From Cytidiella melzeri (taxonomy: Eukaryota; Basidiomycota; Agaricomycetes; Polyporales; Irpicaceae), in assembly GCA_022592445.1 (NCBI GenBank), contig JABYQR010000339.1, forward strand, positions 1-46,490: 46,490 bases of DNA, given 5' to 3'. Below, piece by piece: positions 21,424 through 34,335 of the stretch. The translations under genes and the position numbers were made by a program. Under the pieces are notes generated by a model. It had not been told where the DNA came from. It saw only the letters and a program-made list of their open reading frames with translations, and did no database searches. The first letter of the stretch is position 1. Each line of letters starts with the position of its first letter.

Positions 21424-22085
21424 ATGTCCGAATCTGATGCCGAGGCGTATGAAATACTAGTCCGCGATCCAAGAGCCAAATACAACACCCTCCATCGGCC
21501 TTTTCGTTCTTCTGCAATTGAGCCTATAAAGACGCATGCACGGGGCCTCAACAAGTTTGATCCTGTACGACCTGCTAGGCTTGCATTCTTGGAGTACAAC
21601 ACGCTGACTTTTGGACGACGGTATTCGTTACAGTGGACCATCAAGAGAGAAAGTGACGGTTACTACACTCTCCATGCCGGAGGCGCTCCGACGGCTTGTA
21701 TCGGCGGCAAGCTCTTTGCAATTACGGATGGCAGTAAGCCTGCTACAAAGTGGAAGATCACTCAGCCCAGGCCAGACGACGAACATGCTTACACGTAGGT
21801 TCAAACGTGTCCAATATCATTTGGCGCAGCTATGCTAACCCAAAGAACGTGCATGATATATCAGTATTGCGATTCAAGATGGGTCCGAAGTTTGGACGGT
21901 GAGAGAGGATAAAGATGGCAGTCAGGTCAGCTAGCCGAGAACATATTCATTTTTATTCATACGATTTGCTGACGCTCTTCCGGTTACCGTAGGTTGAGAT
22001 CGTGGCGCCACCCGACGAGCTCCCGCGTATGCCTCTCTGTTGCCAGCATATCTTCGTCTTGAAAGCGCTAGCAGCTGCAAATTAG
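21424..22085 (+). CDS. I66-like serine protease inhibitor (beta-trefoil, cospin/mycospin type)
   Basis: Exons 21424-21794, 21865-21925 and 21993-22085 (TAG) give 174 residues. The core WTIKRESDGYYTLHAGG followed by APTACIGGKLFAITDG and TKWKIT resembles mushroom serine protease inhibitors of MEROPS family I66, which fold as R-type beta-trefoils, usually about 150 residues. They are cytosolic or fruiting-body defence proteins against trypsin-like proteases of grazers. No signal peptide is visible, as in the family. The N-terminal third (about 1-60) is diverged and longer than in members I remember, so the start or an internal indel there is uncertain. Target specificity cannot be read, because the reactive loop is poorly conserved. 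Confidence 0.72.
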
Positions 22086-22331
22086 TAGAATGATTAGGAG
22101 TAGATCCACTGCTAGACGTGCTTGCACATTTAGGATAGTACAACTCGGATGGAGGGCATTGGCAGGCCTTGGGTGTTTGTATCATTGAAATTGCAATGCT
22201 TGTGCGATCATTCATGTCGATTTCTGATCACTTGTACAACATGACTATGCATCTGGAGATGCAACACAGGCTTCTCGGTCCGTCCCGTACGACTCTCCTT
22301 ATGATATCTTCGACGTCTGTGCGCTCCCATT
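22086..22331. other. Convergent intergenic spacer
   Basis: This 246-bp stretch lies between two 3' ends. I see nothing else in it. Confidence 0.5.
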
Positions 22332-24106
22332 TCACGGATAATCCTTATCTAACTTGACCTGAGCCCTAGTCGTCCCGTTCTCCAGCCTGATCCAGCTCAG
22401 TGGTCCATCACCAGGATCCGGAGATGTGAACAGAATATTTCGGACACCGTGGTCCCATCCTGGGCTGGAGTAGCCACCGTACCTAGACGTTCAGTACGCA
22501 GTGAGGTCAGTCTGGTCTCGCCAGTCTTTCAAATACATGCTATTGATTGCTTACCCTGAGTGCTTGTCAAAGCAGAATATGACGTTTTTGGTCGGCTCGC
22601 GTGCGCACCATTCCATTCCGTGATCTGCGACAGCAATGCGCCGCTCAGAAACCTAGGAGTTGCGAGGAGGAGCTTGTTACGCACCGTGGCCTGATATGAC
22701 AGCGTGCAAGTTCTTGACGTTGGTATTGAGGGAGTCCCAGAACTTCTGGTCATTTCCGAGCGAAGCAGGGTTCGTCGTCGCCTGTGTGGACCCTTGACCA
22801 AGGGTATCCGCTGCATTCGCAATCAAACGTCGGCGAACTGAAAACTACATCTGAACGTTCAAAGCAGAAAGGCGAACCGTCGAGTCCGGGGTTGATGGTG
22901 CTATTCAGATTTTCCCAGACTTGCTGAATAGCATATCTACAAAGACCGCAACAGTGGATTGAGCATGAATGTACTAGATATTATTAGCAGTGCGACGCGT
23001 ACGGAGGTATGTGGACAAAAGCCACTGCGCCTCGTGTGTTTTCAGGTGGACCCCAGACGGAATCCATTAGCTGGGTCTCCTGCTCAATCCACGTTGCCAC
23101 AGAATCGTCTACCCAATCCGGTACTGGGACAGAGTTCGCACCGGCGGTATTTCCAGCTACGGAGGACAGGCTGTCAGCATATTGTTGGTAGTGGATAAGG
23201 CGCTACAGAAATATTCACCTCGAGAATCGAACAGCCAAAGGATCAAAGCAGGTGCGAAGTCTAACGCAGATGCTAGTGGTTGGTTGAATCGTTCTTGTCA
23301 TGCTTTGAAGACTTACCAAACGGATGGGCATATATCTGTGGGCATTCGTAAGCCACACCGTGCAAATGCGGCAAACGAGGCACGCTCACAGGAACCCAGT
23401 AAGTGCCAGGCCCGTATTCACCGCCAGAGGCCATCATCCTCGTGTAGCTGTGAGGAGCAATTTCCTTTTCGCGCAAGTATTCTGCCAAGTGCGTAATATT
23501 GGGGTTGTTATCATGATTCTGTGCGTTATGACGACGGTAACAGCAGTCAAGGAATGCCAAGATCGATAGAAAATGTTCGACTTACGCCATAAGTAGAGCA
23601 GAACGGGACTTTGACTTCATTTAGGCTACTGACGATCTCGTTGATGTAGATCGTCGAGTTTTCCTTGAAGGTGTTTTCTCCGGTAATCAAGTCTCCGTTG
23701 AGCACCCTGTACCGCACGAAGGATTAATCGACAACGCGAGCTATACCCACTAAAGAACAAGCTTACACGAAATCCGGTTGTTCGTCATGAAGCACGCGTT
23801 TCATGAGACGGGTGCTGTTGACATCCTGTTGAGGTCCCCACACATCCCAAGCATTCTCGCCATAGTGTAAATCCGAAAAGACGGTAAGCTTCAGTGTACC
23901 GTCTGGGCGAAATGTTATCCTTGGCTGCGTCGGATACGGGTTCAGCTGCGGGGGTACCGAAAGCACTGTTCGCAGCACTCTTGTCAGATATCCAAGTCTA
24001 TCACCGCTGCGGTCACGGTGTTACCTCTGGGATCGACAGCAGGAGCTGCTCTCACGAGTGTGAGAACACTAGCAGCGAGTGTTGCGTACGATGCGAACAT
24101 CCTCAT
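22332..24106 (-). CDS. Secreted calcineurin-like metallophosphatase, DCR2-like
   Basis: Eleven exons on the minus strand (24106-24005, 23945-23767, 23706-23586, 23518-23390, 23335-23317, 23260-23219, 23156-23003, 22936-22878, 22810-22685, 22624-22555, 22482-22332) join in phase to 383 residues. The N-terminus MRMFASYATLAASVLTLVRA is a signal peptide. Metal-site motifs run in order: FSDLHYGENAWDVWG (D-X-H), VLNGDLITGEN (GD), YGNHDN (GNHD) and ISGHDHG (GHXH). This is the layout of yeast Dcr2/purple-acid-type phosphoesterases, which hydrolyse phosphate esters with two metal ions. Yeast Dcr2 promotes cell-cycle entry; a secreted fungal homologue may instead scavenge phosphate, which is inference. 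One exon is only 19 nt (23317-23335). Confidence 0.88.
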
Positions 24107-24199
24107 CAAGCCAACCTAGGCAGATCAGCTAGGGTGAAAGTTGTATCTTGCAAACGTTTGGCAAGCAATGAGCGGGTGTGGCGAGTAGAGTCTTACATC

Positions 24200-24207
24200 C
24201 TTATATG
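24200..24207 (-). promoter_or_regulatory. Candidate TATA box for the metallophosphatase
   Basis: On the minus strand CATATAAG lies about 95 bp before the ATG at 24106. Confidence 0.45.
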
Positions 24208-24606
24208 CCCCGAGACGGAGCAGTATAAGACATCAGGACAATATCAAGAAGACACCGAGAAGCTACATGATAGCGCACGTTCATGCTATGCCATAAGGCC
24301 TCGTCCTGCGTCGAATCAGAACGCGCATGAGTCGCAGACACGTAGAAACGGTCGACTATATCATAGCGGGAGCGAAGGGCAACAGTGTGATGCAAGCAAG
24401 ACGATAAAGTATGGGCTTTTGAACGTTCACTAAGTGATTATTGCTTACTAAATTCTAATCTATGGTAATAAGTAAGCAACTGTAACGACGTATCATGAGC
24501 GCTACGTGTTGACGGTCCACCACCACCAATATCTGCGCTCCGAGCGACTTCAATGATGTTGCGCTTGAGTTACAATGTCAACATATCGCTCACAATACCG
24601 CAGAAA

Positions 24607-24612
24607 TATATA
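24607..24612 (+). promoter_or_regulatory. Candidate TATA box for the Zn2Cys6 factor
   Basis: TATATA lies about 135 bp before the ATG at 24747, in the 640-bp divergent promoter shared with the phosphatase. Confidence 0.35.
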
Positions 24613-24746
24613 CGGCGATGAAACTAGAGATGACTGCGCGCAGCTATTGGCGCCGCCGGCTGTACCGTAACTGCGCCTTTCCAAGTTCAACTTTTTCAGA
24701 GACTTGAACGCTGCCAACCCTGACCTACAACCCTCTCATCCAGATT

Positions 24747-27700
24747 ATGCCTTCGCATCTCGAAACAAATTCACGCTCCAGATCTACTCGAAAGCAAGCA
24801 TCAGCAGCCCGACCGCTGAAGCGTAATGCGGTATGTGTCATAAGGGATCGGACGCAGCGTAGCTTAACACTGACTTTTAAAAAAATTATAGGCTTGCCAT
24901 CAATGTCGGAAGCGGAAACTGGTGTGTATTCATGCTGATTACCACGTTGTGTGCATCCGTTAACTTGTTTTGGTTAGAAATGGTCGGTTGTAATTCATCT
25001 TCAAGTGCAATTTAGGAGCCTGACGCTTTCGTACGGATATCATCAAGTGATGCTCGACGACCGTGCACAGCGTGTCTGAGGTCGCATGGCCACCTGGTTG
25101 AGCACGCGCAAGCAGGCTCAGACGTGCCACCGTATCCAGAATGTACATATGATGAAGGTCAGCTTCATAGGTTTCTTCCGTCGAATCCGACCTCAATTTG
25201 ATTTCTAGTGACTGACATTACCATTGATGGGGATGAGGGGTACGGCAAGTTGCAAGGACGCATAGGTATGTCTGTTTGATGCTTCCCTGTACCAGGCCCC
25301 TGAAATCTGAAACTTGAAACAGATGAACTGGAAGGTCTCTTGCGTGACATGACAATCAAGCTGGAAGCTTCCAAGTCCCGTGCGAGTGCAAGCACCTCGC
25401 TAGCAGCAAATGACGCGCCGCTTGACTCAGCACAAGATGCTTCAACAAGTGGCACTTCAGATGATTCTCTGATCACGATGTCATTAAGTCTGACTCCAGA
25501 ACGTTATAACGTCTCCAACCAGCGCGTTAATTATGTACTCCAAAGCCCGTCGAGGGAGCCACTCAATGTCGACGATAACAATACTGACGGCAGTGACGCT
25601 GCTCTGTACGCTGCCCTCGTGAAAACAACCCGACCTGACTTCATTCGGCCCCCGGACAACTTCGAGACACGGGAGATGACGCACAGCGGCTGGTCTCCGC
25701 ACCTTCCAGATCCAGCAACAACCCGCAAAGTGTCAGTCTACTGCAAAGGTGCTCTGTAGACTCGCACTCACAATTTGTTATGACAGGATCACAGCATTCT
25801 TCACATTCCACGTACATGCCTGCCGTCTTTTTCACGCACCCACTTTTCTCGCCTCTCTAGATTTACATCCCTTAGACCCCCGCTTCCCTACCGTAGCTGT
25901 TCTTCATGCGATCTGCGCCATTGGGAGCACGTTCACGGCCGAGTTGCCACCTCCTACGGTTCATGATGATCTAGATGAATTCCCCTGTAAGTATGCATGT
26001 AATCAAATTGTTGTCAATGGACCCGACTTACCGCAGCTTAATTCAGATACCAACATCCACGGACGATGGCGTGAGCTCGCCAAACAGACTAATCCTTTTG
26101 GAAAGCATCACGCCAAGCTAGCGGAGCGGGCTATCGTGAGGTTTTTTGATACTGGGGATCATTTGATTGCAGAAATGCAAAGTATGCTTCCAATCCGTGC
26201 TTGTCATCAACTACGACGGCGTTTCTCTGACCCAATGTTTTCAGCTAATGTTTTGCTCTGCTTGTTTTATATGCACCAGTCAATGTGAGTCTCCTGGTCG
26301 TACGCTCTCGATTATAACGAAGCATCGTGATTAAACGGTCGATGTTGCAGGTGGTCGAACGTGAGCTATTCTCCTTCTGTAGACTGGAGAAACCTTACTC
26401 AGTTAGGACAGGTATTTCGAGCAACGGGTTCGGTATTGAGAAGTGCGATACCATTGGGCTTGACGACCAGCCGACCTTTCAAGATTCGTCCTCCCATCCC
26501 CGGAACACTCGGACCCATGATTCAGGAGCCAAACCTTGTACCTCCAGCAGAGTCTATTTTTGAAGAGGAGATGAGGAGAAATACGTTCTGGTTGGGTACG
26601 CGTGCTGCATCTCCACACTGCATGACACTATGGCATTGGCTTAAATTTGACTATTTATCATTAGCGTACGCCCTTGACAGACAGCAATCAGTCAGCCAAG
26701 ACTTTGCGCTCGCAGTCGACGATCGAGACATATGTCAGTTGCTGCCTGTACGAGATCAGGAGTTTTTCTACGGGGTACGTCTACAACATCTCTCTGCCTT
26801 GCTGATCTTTACCGGTTATCGTAGGTGTCAGTCTCAGCAGAGGACCGCCAGTGGTCCATGGACAAGAATGTTTTCTTGTACCACCCACCCCAACAGACTG
26901 ACTCCTTCATCCTCTACATCAAGTCCGCCATGCTGATTTCGCAGGTTAAAGCGTTCAACGTCAGGTATAGAGGCCGGCATTTCACGGGCGACTTGGACAT
27001 GTATGAGCCAAGACAAGGCACTCTGTCGTTCGACGACTTGAAATACTGGGATCCAAGAAACACGTTGGCATTTCGGGAGCTGGATTACCTCGTATCCTCT
27101 TACAAAGTTTCGTTCCCCCACCCTTTCACCATGCCTGTACAGAACGGCACGGTGGACGCACACCTGTATTCGGCACTGATAGCCGCTGACTTGTGAGTGC
27201 CGTGTTATGCCAGTACATTCCGAGGTTTTGAAGGTTCTGACCGGCAAATCTCTAATTTCGTTTTTCGTTACGAATACCCAACAGAGCGATGATCCTGCTT
27301 CACGACCCCCACGTCAAGCTCAACGACCCTGCATGCTCTTCAACACCAAAGCTCCTGCAAGCCGCTCGAAACATACTCGAGTTGGTGTACCTCATATCCT
27401 CCACCACGTACGACGCTTCACTCTTGGACCACTTCGCTGTCGTACGTGCACATCTTTTCAGGGTCTCTCCAATACCCTCTCACCTTCCTATGCGTACTCT
27501 CAGACAGGATGGTATTTCGCCGGGCGGGTGTTTGTCAGGTTCCTCCACTCTGCGATACTAAATGACCAACCGGACGGCATCATGACCCACAGCATGGAGA
27601 TCAACGATATCAAGTAAGCAGTAATCCCTTCGGAGCATCTTTTCCTTCTCACACAGCATCCTTTGGTCCAGCGCAATGTTGGAGAAAGTAGGGGGACGCA

Positions 27701-27938
27701 TGTCTAGTGCCCGTACGTTGTCTATCGCATGTTTGTAGACTGGTGAGAAGTTGAACGTGCGGTGTTAGTGCATTACAAGCGCATGCTATGCGATGTCGTC
27801 GCTCAGACTTGCGGCGAACAATACAACCTGTCCTCATCCACTTGTTCACAAACTTCGCCCTCTGCGGGACCAGCAGCCGCGTACGCCGCCCCCGTCGACA
27901 CCGGGTCTTCCTTCGACGATCTTACCCTTTACGCTTGA
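24747..27938 (+). CDS. Zn2Cys6 fungal transcription factor
   Basis: Sixteen exons join in phase to 761 residues: 24747-24830, 24892-24921, 24978-24982, 25048-25157, 25209-25265, 25323-25731, 25787-25986, 26047-26181, 26245-26284, 26351-26595, 26665-26774, 26825-27192, 27285-27441, 27504-27613, 27657-27712, 27769-27938 (TGA). The DNA-binding cluster is C30-X2-C33-X6-C40-X5-C46-X2-C49-X22-C72, with the basic run RKRKLK typical of Gal4-like clusters. The last loop (22 residues) is unusually long. A short coiled coil follows (GKLQGRIDELEGLLRDM). The middle-homology region starts ITAFFTFHVHACRLFHAPTF and includes WRNLTQLGQVFRATG, the fungal-specific TF domain. Target genes cannot be read. The third cysteine depends on a 5-nt exon. 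Confidence 0.87.
24978..24982 (+). other. Five-nucleotide microexon (AAATG) coding the Lys-Cys of the zinc cluster
   Basis: Exon 2 ends …RKRKL at 24921 and exon 4 starts T GAT GCT at 25048. Inserting AAATG between a 56-nt intron (GTGTGT…GTTAG) and a 65-nt intron (GTCGGT…TCAAG) yields RKRKLKCDARRPCTAC, the exact C-X6-C spacing. Branch-point-like TTAAC and CTGAC occur in the two introns. An alternative in-frame acceptor at 25013-25015 would give a cluster lacking that cysteine. Confidence 0.7.
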
Positions 27939-28238
27939 TATCCCAACTACCTAGTAGGAAATGCATTCCGAATGGTCATTTTATTCGTATTCTCCAATGA
28001 TTCTCTATACCTACATATTCTGTTGCTTTCGCTCTATACAACAAATAATCGGGGCTGCTATTGTTCTAGCTAGACATTTGAACTAGTACAATTTCTTTTT
28101 CGGTTCTACATATTTATACCTTACCATTCCGACTGTCATTTACAAGTACAACTGGGAACTAGAGAAATATAGAGGTGTGTCGGAAATATGTTGCGTGTGC
28201 GTGTATGTGAGAGGATCCAGCGGAAACTTGAGGTTTGT

Positions 28239-30160
<1,922 letters not shown>

Positions 30161-31188
30161 TTCTGAGAGGCCTGTGTGCGGTTGGTGGTGGTTGGAGGGA
30201 AAGATGGTCTAGAGGTCGTATGTGACGTTGTGCGGACCGGGAGAGGATGTCTTATACGCTTTGGCTGAGCCGGGAGCCCGCGAGAACCCGGTGTAGGTGG
30301 TAGATCACGACCATCTCCGAGCCGCCAAACTCACGGCCGTCTTACCAACCCCTGCCACTTATAATTACCTCTTACTTGACTTTGGCTGCCACACACCATT
30401 GTCCGGGCTCACGATGTCCGTCGCAGTTCCGGGCTCACGCTGCCTGTGCGACACGGAATATCTCCGCTAATAATGCAAGCGCGATTTTGGCATTTTTCTC
30501 AGATTCGAGAGCTTTGCAGCTCATACCATGTCATCTGTATGACAGAATACTGACCGCACCAGAAAGATACTGACACAGTACCACGTCTACGTCGAAGCAC
30601 GGATGCGGCCAGTGGCAGATCAAGAGATCAAGAGAGTTTGTGATTATTTACCAAGACCTTGCGATCCTAACAACGCCAAACACTGTCCTAAGACCTCTTC
30701 ATCGCATTCTGGTTCAAGTACTACGAATTCTGTAACAGAAACGCAAGTGAGCAATCTCTTTCCATTCGTGAGATACTCACAGGAGGTAACCTTCTAGTAA
30801 AACATATCCATCATAACCGTGTGTTGGCGACATGTACCCAGGCGTTAGACAAGCCATGCATACATGTTGGCAATCATACAACTTATCGCACAAGTAATTG
30901 GACACTCATGAGTAAGTCTCACACACGGTTGCTCGTGACTCACTTGTGAACTCCCATGTTTCTATAGACGACAATGCGGGCCCGCTCGTTGAGCTCACAC
31001 GCCTCTCACGCCGATCATGACAGAGTTGCTGTCTATAGTGTCACGCAGTGCAAAGTGCGAAACTAGAACCGTCGTGACCCGAGAGCCAGGTTCAAGGTAC
31101 GTTCACCAAGCCAACGTTCATCGCTCCCAGTTCTGGGTCGAGCGCAGCACTTATAGACCACATCTATGGTCGCGCTACATCGTTCGAC
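30161..31188. other. Divergent promoter region, GPI and hydrolase
   Basis: This 1.03-kb stretch lies between two start codons. On the GPI side a minus-strand TATAAG lies at 30251-30256, about 95 bp before its ATG. Some short open frames occur in the middle (30.4-30.8 kb) but none is convincing. Confidence 0.5.
30251..30256 (-). promoter_or_regulatory. Candidate TATA box for GPI
   Basis: TATAAG on the minus strand, in the context GCGTATAAGACATCC. Confidence 0.5.
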
Positions 31189-32520
31189 ATGCCACACACC
31201 CTCCTTCTATACCACCCCTTCAAAGCTATCTACCTCGTATGCTTTGCCTTTACATTCCTCTTCTTCTATCTTCCCTCCTACATCCTGCTTTCTCTTATTC
31301 CCTGGCTCCGCCCTCGTTCATCATGGACATTCGGCCGCTCCGTTCTCGTTAGGTCTCTGCAGAAGATTGTCCCAATGTTGTTCGACACCGGCTCATTCAC
31401 TTTTGCGCGTATTGATCCAAACACCTTCTTTAAGAATCCTGAGACAGTGGGGTTGGTGTGGGTGGATGCAAAGCCACAACTAATTGTGGGGGAGATAAAG
31501 GAGTTGGCGGTGAGGAACAATGTCGGTGTCGAACAGGTTGCCGGGTACTGGTATGGGAAAAGGGACGCTGCCACTGGGAGAGTGGGGCAACGCGCTGGAC
31601 CCGATGAGAAAGTTATGTATGCTTTACACGGTGCGTGGAACACAGTTAACATTAACTTGCATTATGTGGCTGACAGCATGAGGAACAGCCGGAGGCTTTG
31701 TGGTACGTGAAACCGATACTCGCTGGATCGTAACGCAAAAATGCTCATGGTCTGGACGTAGATAGGTTCTGCAGCCCCAACAGGTGCCTCAGCCGGGATG
31801 TACAACGACCTGCTTGACGAACTCCCCCAATTCAGCAGACTCTTCGCCGTTGAATACAGACTCTCCGACGGCCCGCCTCTCCCAATCAAGAATCCCGTCC
31901 CCGCCGCGATAATCGATGCCGTCATGGGCTACGACTACCTCATTAACGACCTCGGCTTCAAACCCTCCAACATCCTCATCCTAGGCGACTCCGCAGGCGG
32001 CACGCTCACCGCACAGCTAACAAAGTACACCGTCGTCTCCGGCATCTCCTCTATCCCGCCCCCAGGCGGCGTCATGCTGCTATCGCCCTCAATGGACTGG
32101 GGTGAGACACATACGCACTCAGAGTCGACGATGCTCCGTCACAGACCCACAGATTGGATTCGAGCGTTCAACGATGGGTACTGCTCTCGCGCGATGCTCG
32201 GACACCTCCCGTGGTCCGAGGCGCAAACGAACTGGTGGTTCTCCCCCGCGTCGCTGGCGCTGCAGGAGAAGAAGGGGACATTTAAGGGTTTTCCACCGAC
32301 GATGTTTTTGGCGGGAGGCGCAGAGATGACGTTGGACGGTATGAAGACTGCGTTTGCGAGGATGAGGGAGGACATAGGGGAGGACAAGGTCACATGGGTA
32401 GAAATTGAGGACGCGACGCATGTTATCTTGTCGTTGCCGTGGCATGATGAGGAGAAAAAGGAGGCTTATCGGGCGGTGAGGAAGTGGGCGAACTTGATTT
32501 TTGGAATGGTCGGTGGCTGA
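31189..32520 (+). CDS. Membrane-anchored alpha/beta hydrolase (esterase/lipase, hydrolase-3 fold)
   Basis: Exons 31189-31630, 31689-31702 and 31762-32520 (TGA) give 404 residues. An N-terminal hydrophobic segment (AIYLVCFAFTFLFFYLPSYI, about 13-32) should anchor it, probably in the ER. The oxyanion-hole motif reads HAGGFV in the spliced model (family HGGG). The nucleophile elbow is GDSAGG, the acid lies near GGAEMTLDG and the catalytic His is in EDATHVILS. These fit fungal esterases/lipases of the alpha/beta-hydrolase-3 group, including steryl-acetyl hydrolase relatives. The substrate is unknown. The middle exon of 14 nt carries the oxyanion-hole residues. The 3' end converges on the GST gene 178 bp away. 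Confidence 0.87.
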
Positions 32521-32698
32521 CGCGCCCATCGCAAAAACCGTACCGAACCATAACAAATACTCTTGTCATTGATATCTCAAGGCATGATACGGGCGCTGCC
32601 AATTTACTCGATAATAAACGGTTTCTTCAGTTATGCTACATTTGCTTTCCAGAGTACATTCTGACTTTGAGCTGGTATGAAATTGTGCGGTACGAGGG

Positions 32699-33942
32699 TT
32701 AAGGCAGTCCGCGTCCGGTGTTGATCGCATTGGCGACTTGACTGGTATTTGGACGGTTATGAGCATATCTACAAACATCAAGACGCTTAAACCTGATCCG
32801 ATTCAGATCGACAAGCATTTCATACCTTTCATAGCTCTCCAAGTACAGGTCTTCAGTGCTGCATGTCCTCTTGAACGCGGGATAATTGAGCAGTCGATCG
32901 AGGTATGCACGGAATTTCTCCCCCTCAGGCAGAGAGAAACCACGGTAGTGTGTGAGGACGTTGGTTGCGCGGAAGAGCCCTGTCACCTATTGTCAGACTC
33001 CTCTTACTCTTAATAGAAGCACAGACAGAGTATGTTACTCACAGGGGCCTGCCATTACGTCTGCAATGCTCAGCTTGCCCTCTGCGTGCCACAACCCGAC
33101 TTTACTGTCAGACTCTTTTTCTGCGCGCTCGAACAGCTGTACTAGGCCGTCAATCGCAGCAACAAATTCTTTACCGCCTTCGATCTGATGTTCTGAAGAA
33201 GCCGAGTTGAGGCCAAAACTATGAGTCTTTACTGGAAAATAATCGTTTGGTCACCTGTATCCTGCGCTTGCAGATATCTATAGAAAGCAGGAACGAGGTT
33301 CCGGTTCACATGGTCGGCTTGAAGTCGAACCAAAGCTCTGCCGTCTGCCATGGACAAAGGTAAGGAGATAGTGAGTTCAACTTCAATGCACCAGGACTTA
33401 CACAGGTCTGATAAAGGTGGTAAGAGAGTCTTGCCAAGGCCTCGATTGGCAAAGCTAGCACAGGTGGTTAATGCGAGCGCGTCAAGTCGCGAGCATCGGC
33501 ATACTCCTCTAAGTATTCCAGAATAACAGTGCTCTCGTTCAGAGCTCTCGGCGGCGTAGTATAGTTCAGTTTTAGAGCGGGAACCAAGCCCTTCGGAGAG
33601 ACCTCGAGCAGCTCCGGGGGTTTCTTGTACGGATCGATCTCATCTACGAGAGATGCATCAGTGTGCTCAGGCGACACATCGCTCCCTCGTACACTGACAA
33701 AACTAACAGTACTACTCGTTTGTTAGTTACTGTGATAAGCAGTGAAGAGCGAAAGATGACAAGCGTACATGATAGTCGAGCCCGAACTCTTCTAGTGCAG
33801 CCCACACCCTCTGAACGAACGGGCAGAAGCAGCTACCAAAAAGCGTCAAAGTTGCAAGTTCGCTGTGTGCATCGGCCGTGGTCAGAGCATCTCCAGTGCA
33901 TTTGAGATGGTAAGATTTTCCACTGTCTGCTTTCTGTGCCAT
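32699..33942 (-). CDS. Omega-like glutathione S-transferase
   Basis: The spliced minus-strand model has exons 33942-33769, a putative 33693-33678, 33643-33505, 33454-33402, 33344-33255, 33192-33043 and 32979-32699 (TAA). It closes in phase at 300 residues. The thioredoxin-like domain has the omega-type active site CFCPFVQRVW, the cis-Pro region KGLVPALKL and glutathione-binding NESTVILEYLED. The helical domain includes LVRLQADHVNRNLVPAFYRY, GKLSIADVMAGPWLFRATNV and LLNYPAFKRT. Omega GSTs reduce thiol-linked substrates with a catalytic Cys. The join between YH and EIDPY is the weak point: a 16-nt microexon is the GT-AG solution I prefer, and one long intron ending at CCTGAG is the alternative. 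Near the C-terminus a 15-residue stretch (EMLVDLN…) looks like unspliced sequence but stays in frame. Confidence 0.85.
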
Positions 33943-34335
33943 GGCTGTCTGTGGTGGCCAAGTTGCAGTACGTCACAGCAGTGTCACGATCTCCGGTACG
34001 TCCAGTCTGGCAGCGTCACGGTCACACAAAACATCACAGTCACCGTTGCCAAAATATTGTATACTGCTGTCTCTCTCCCGTAAGCTTAGGAATTGCAGTC
34101 ACATATTTGTAGAATCTTGCCCAGCTTTGTCAGGAGAAGTGCTGCGATCAGGACACATTTGCACCGCCGCACATAGCTTGGCGGACAGGCGCAGCCTGCC
34201 GCGCTTGTCACGCAGTCGCTCAAGTAAAGACGTCACAGATCTTGTACTGATACTTAACTTAGACACCCTTTCTTCCCGAGTCCACCTTCCGTATTCCTAT
34301 CCTTCCCTACCCTCGACTCACAGCCATCTACAACC
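33943..34335. promoter_or_regulatory. Divergent GST-fimbrin promoter with repeated GTCAC motifs
   Basis: This 393-bp stretch lies between the two start codons. GTCAC recurs several times, twice as ACGTCAC (near 33968 and 34229), a CRE/ATF half-site-like sequence. No TATA box is evident on the fimbrin side. Shared bZIP control is a guess. Confidence 0.4.

Noticed and set aside
26403..27247. Minus-strand frames across the transcription factor
   Set aside because: Antisense shadows of well-supported exons.
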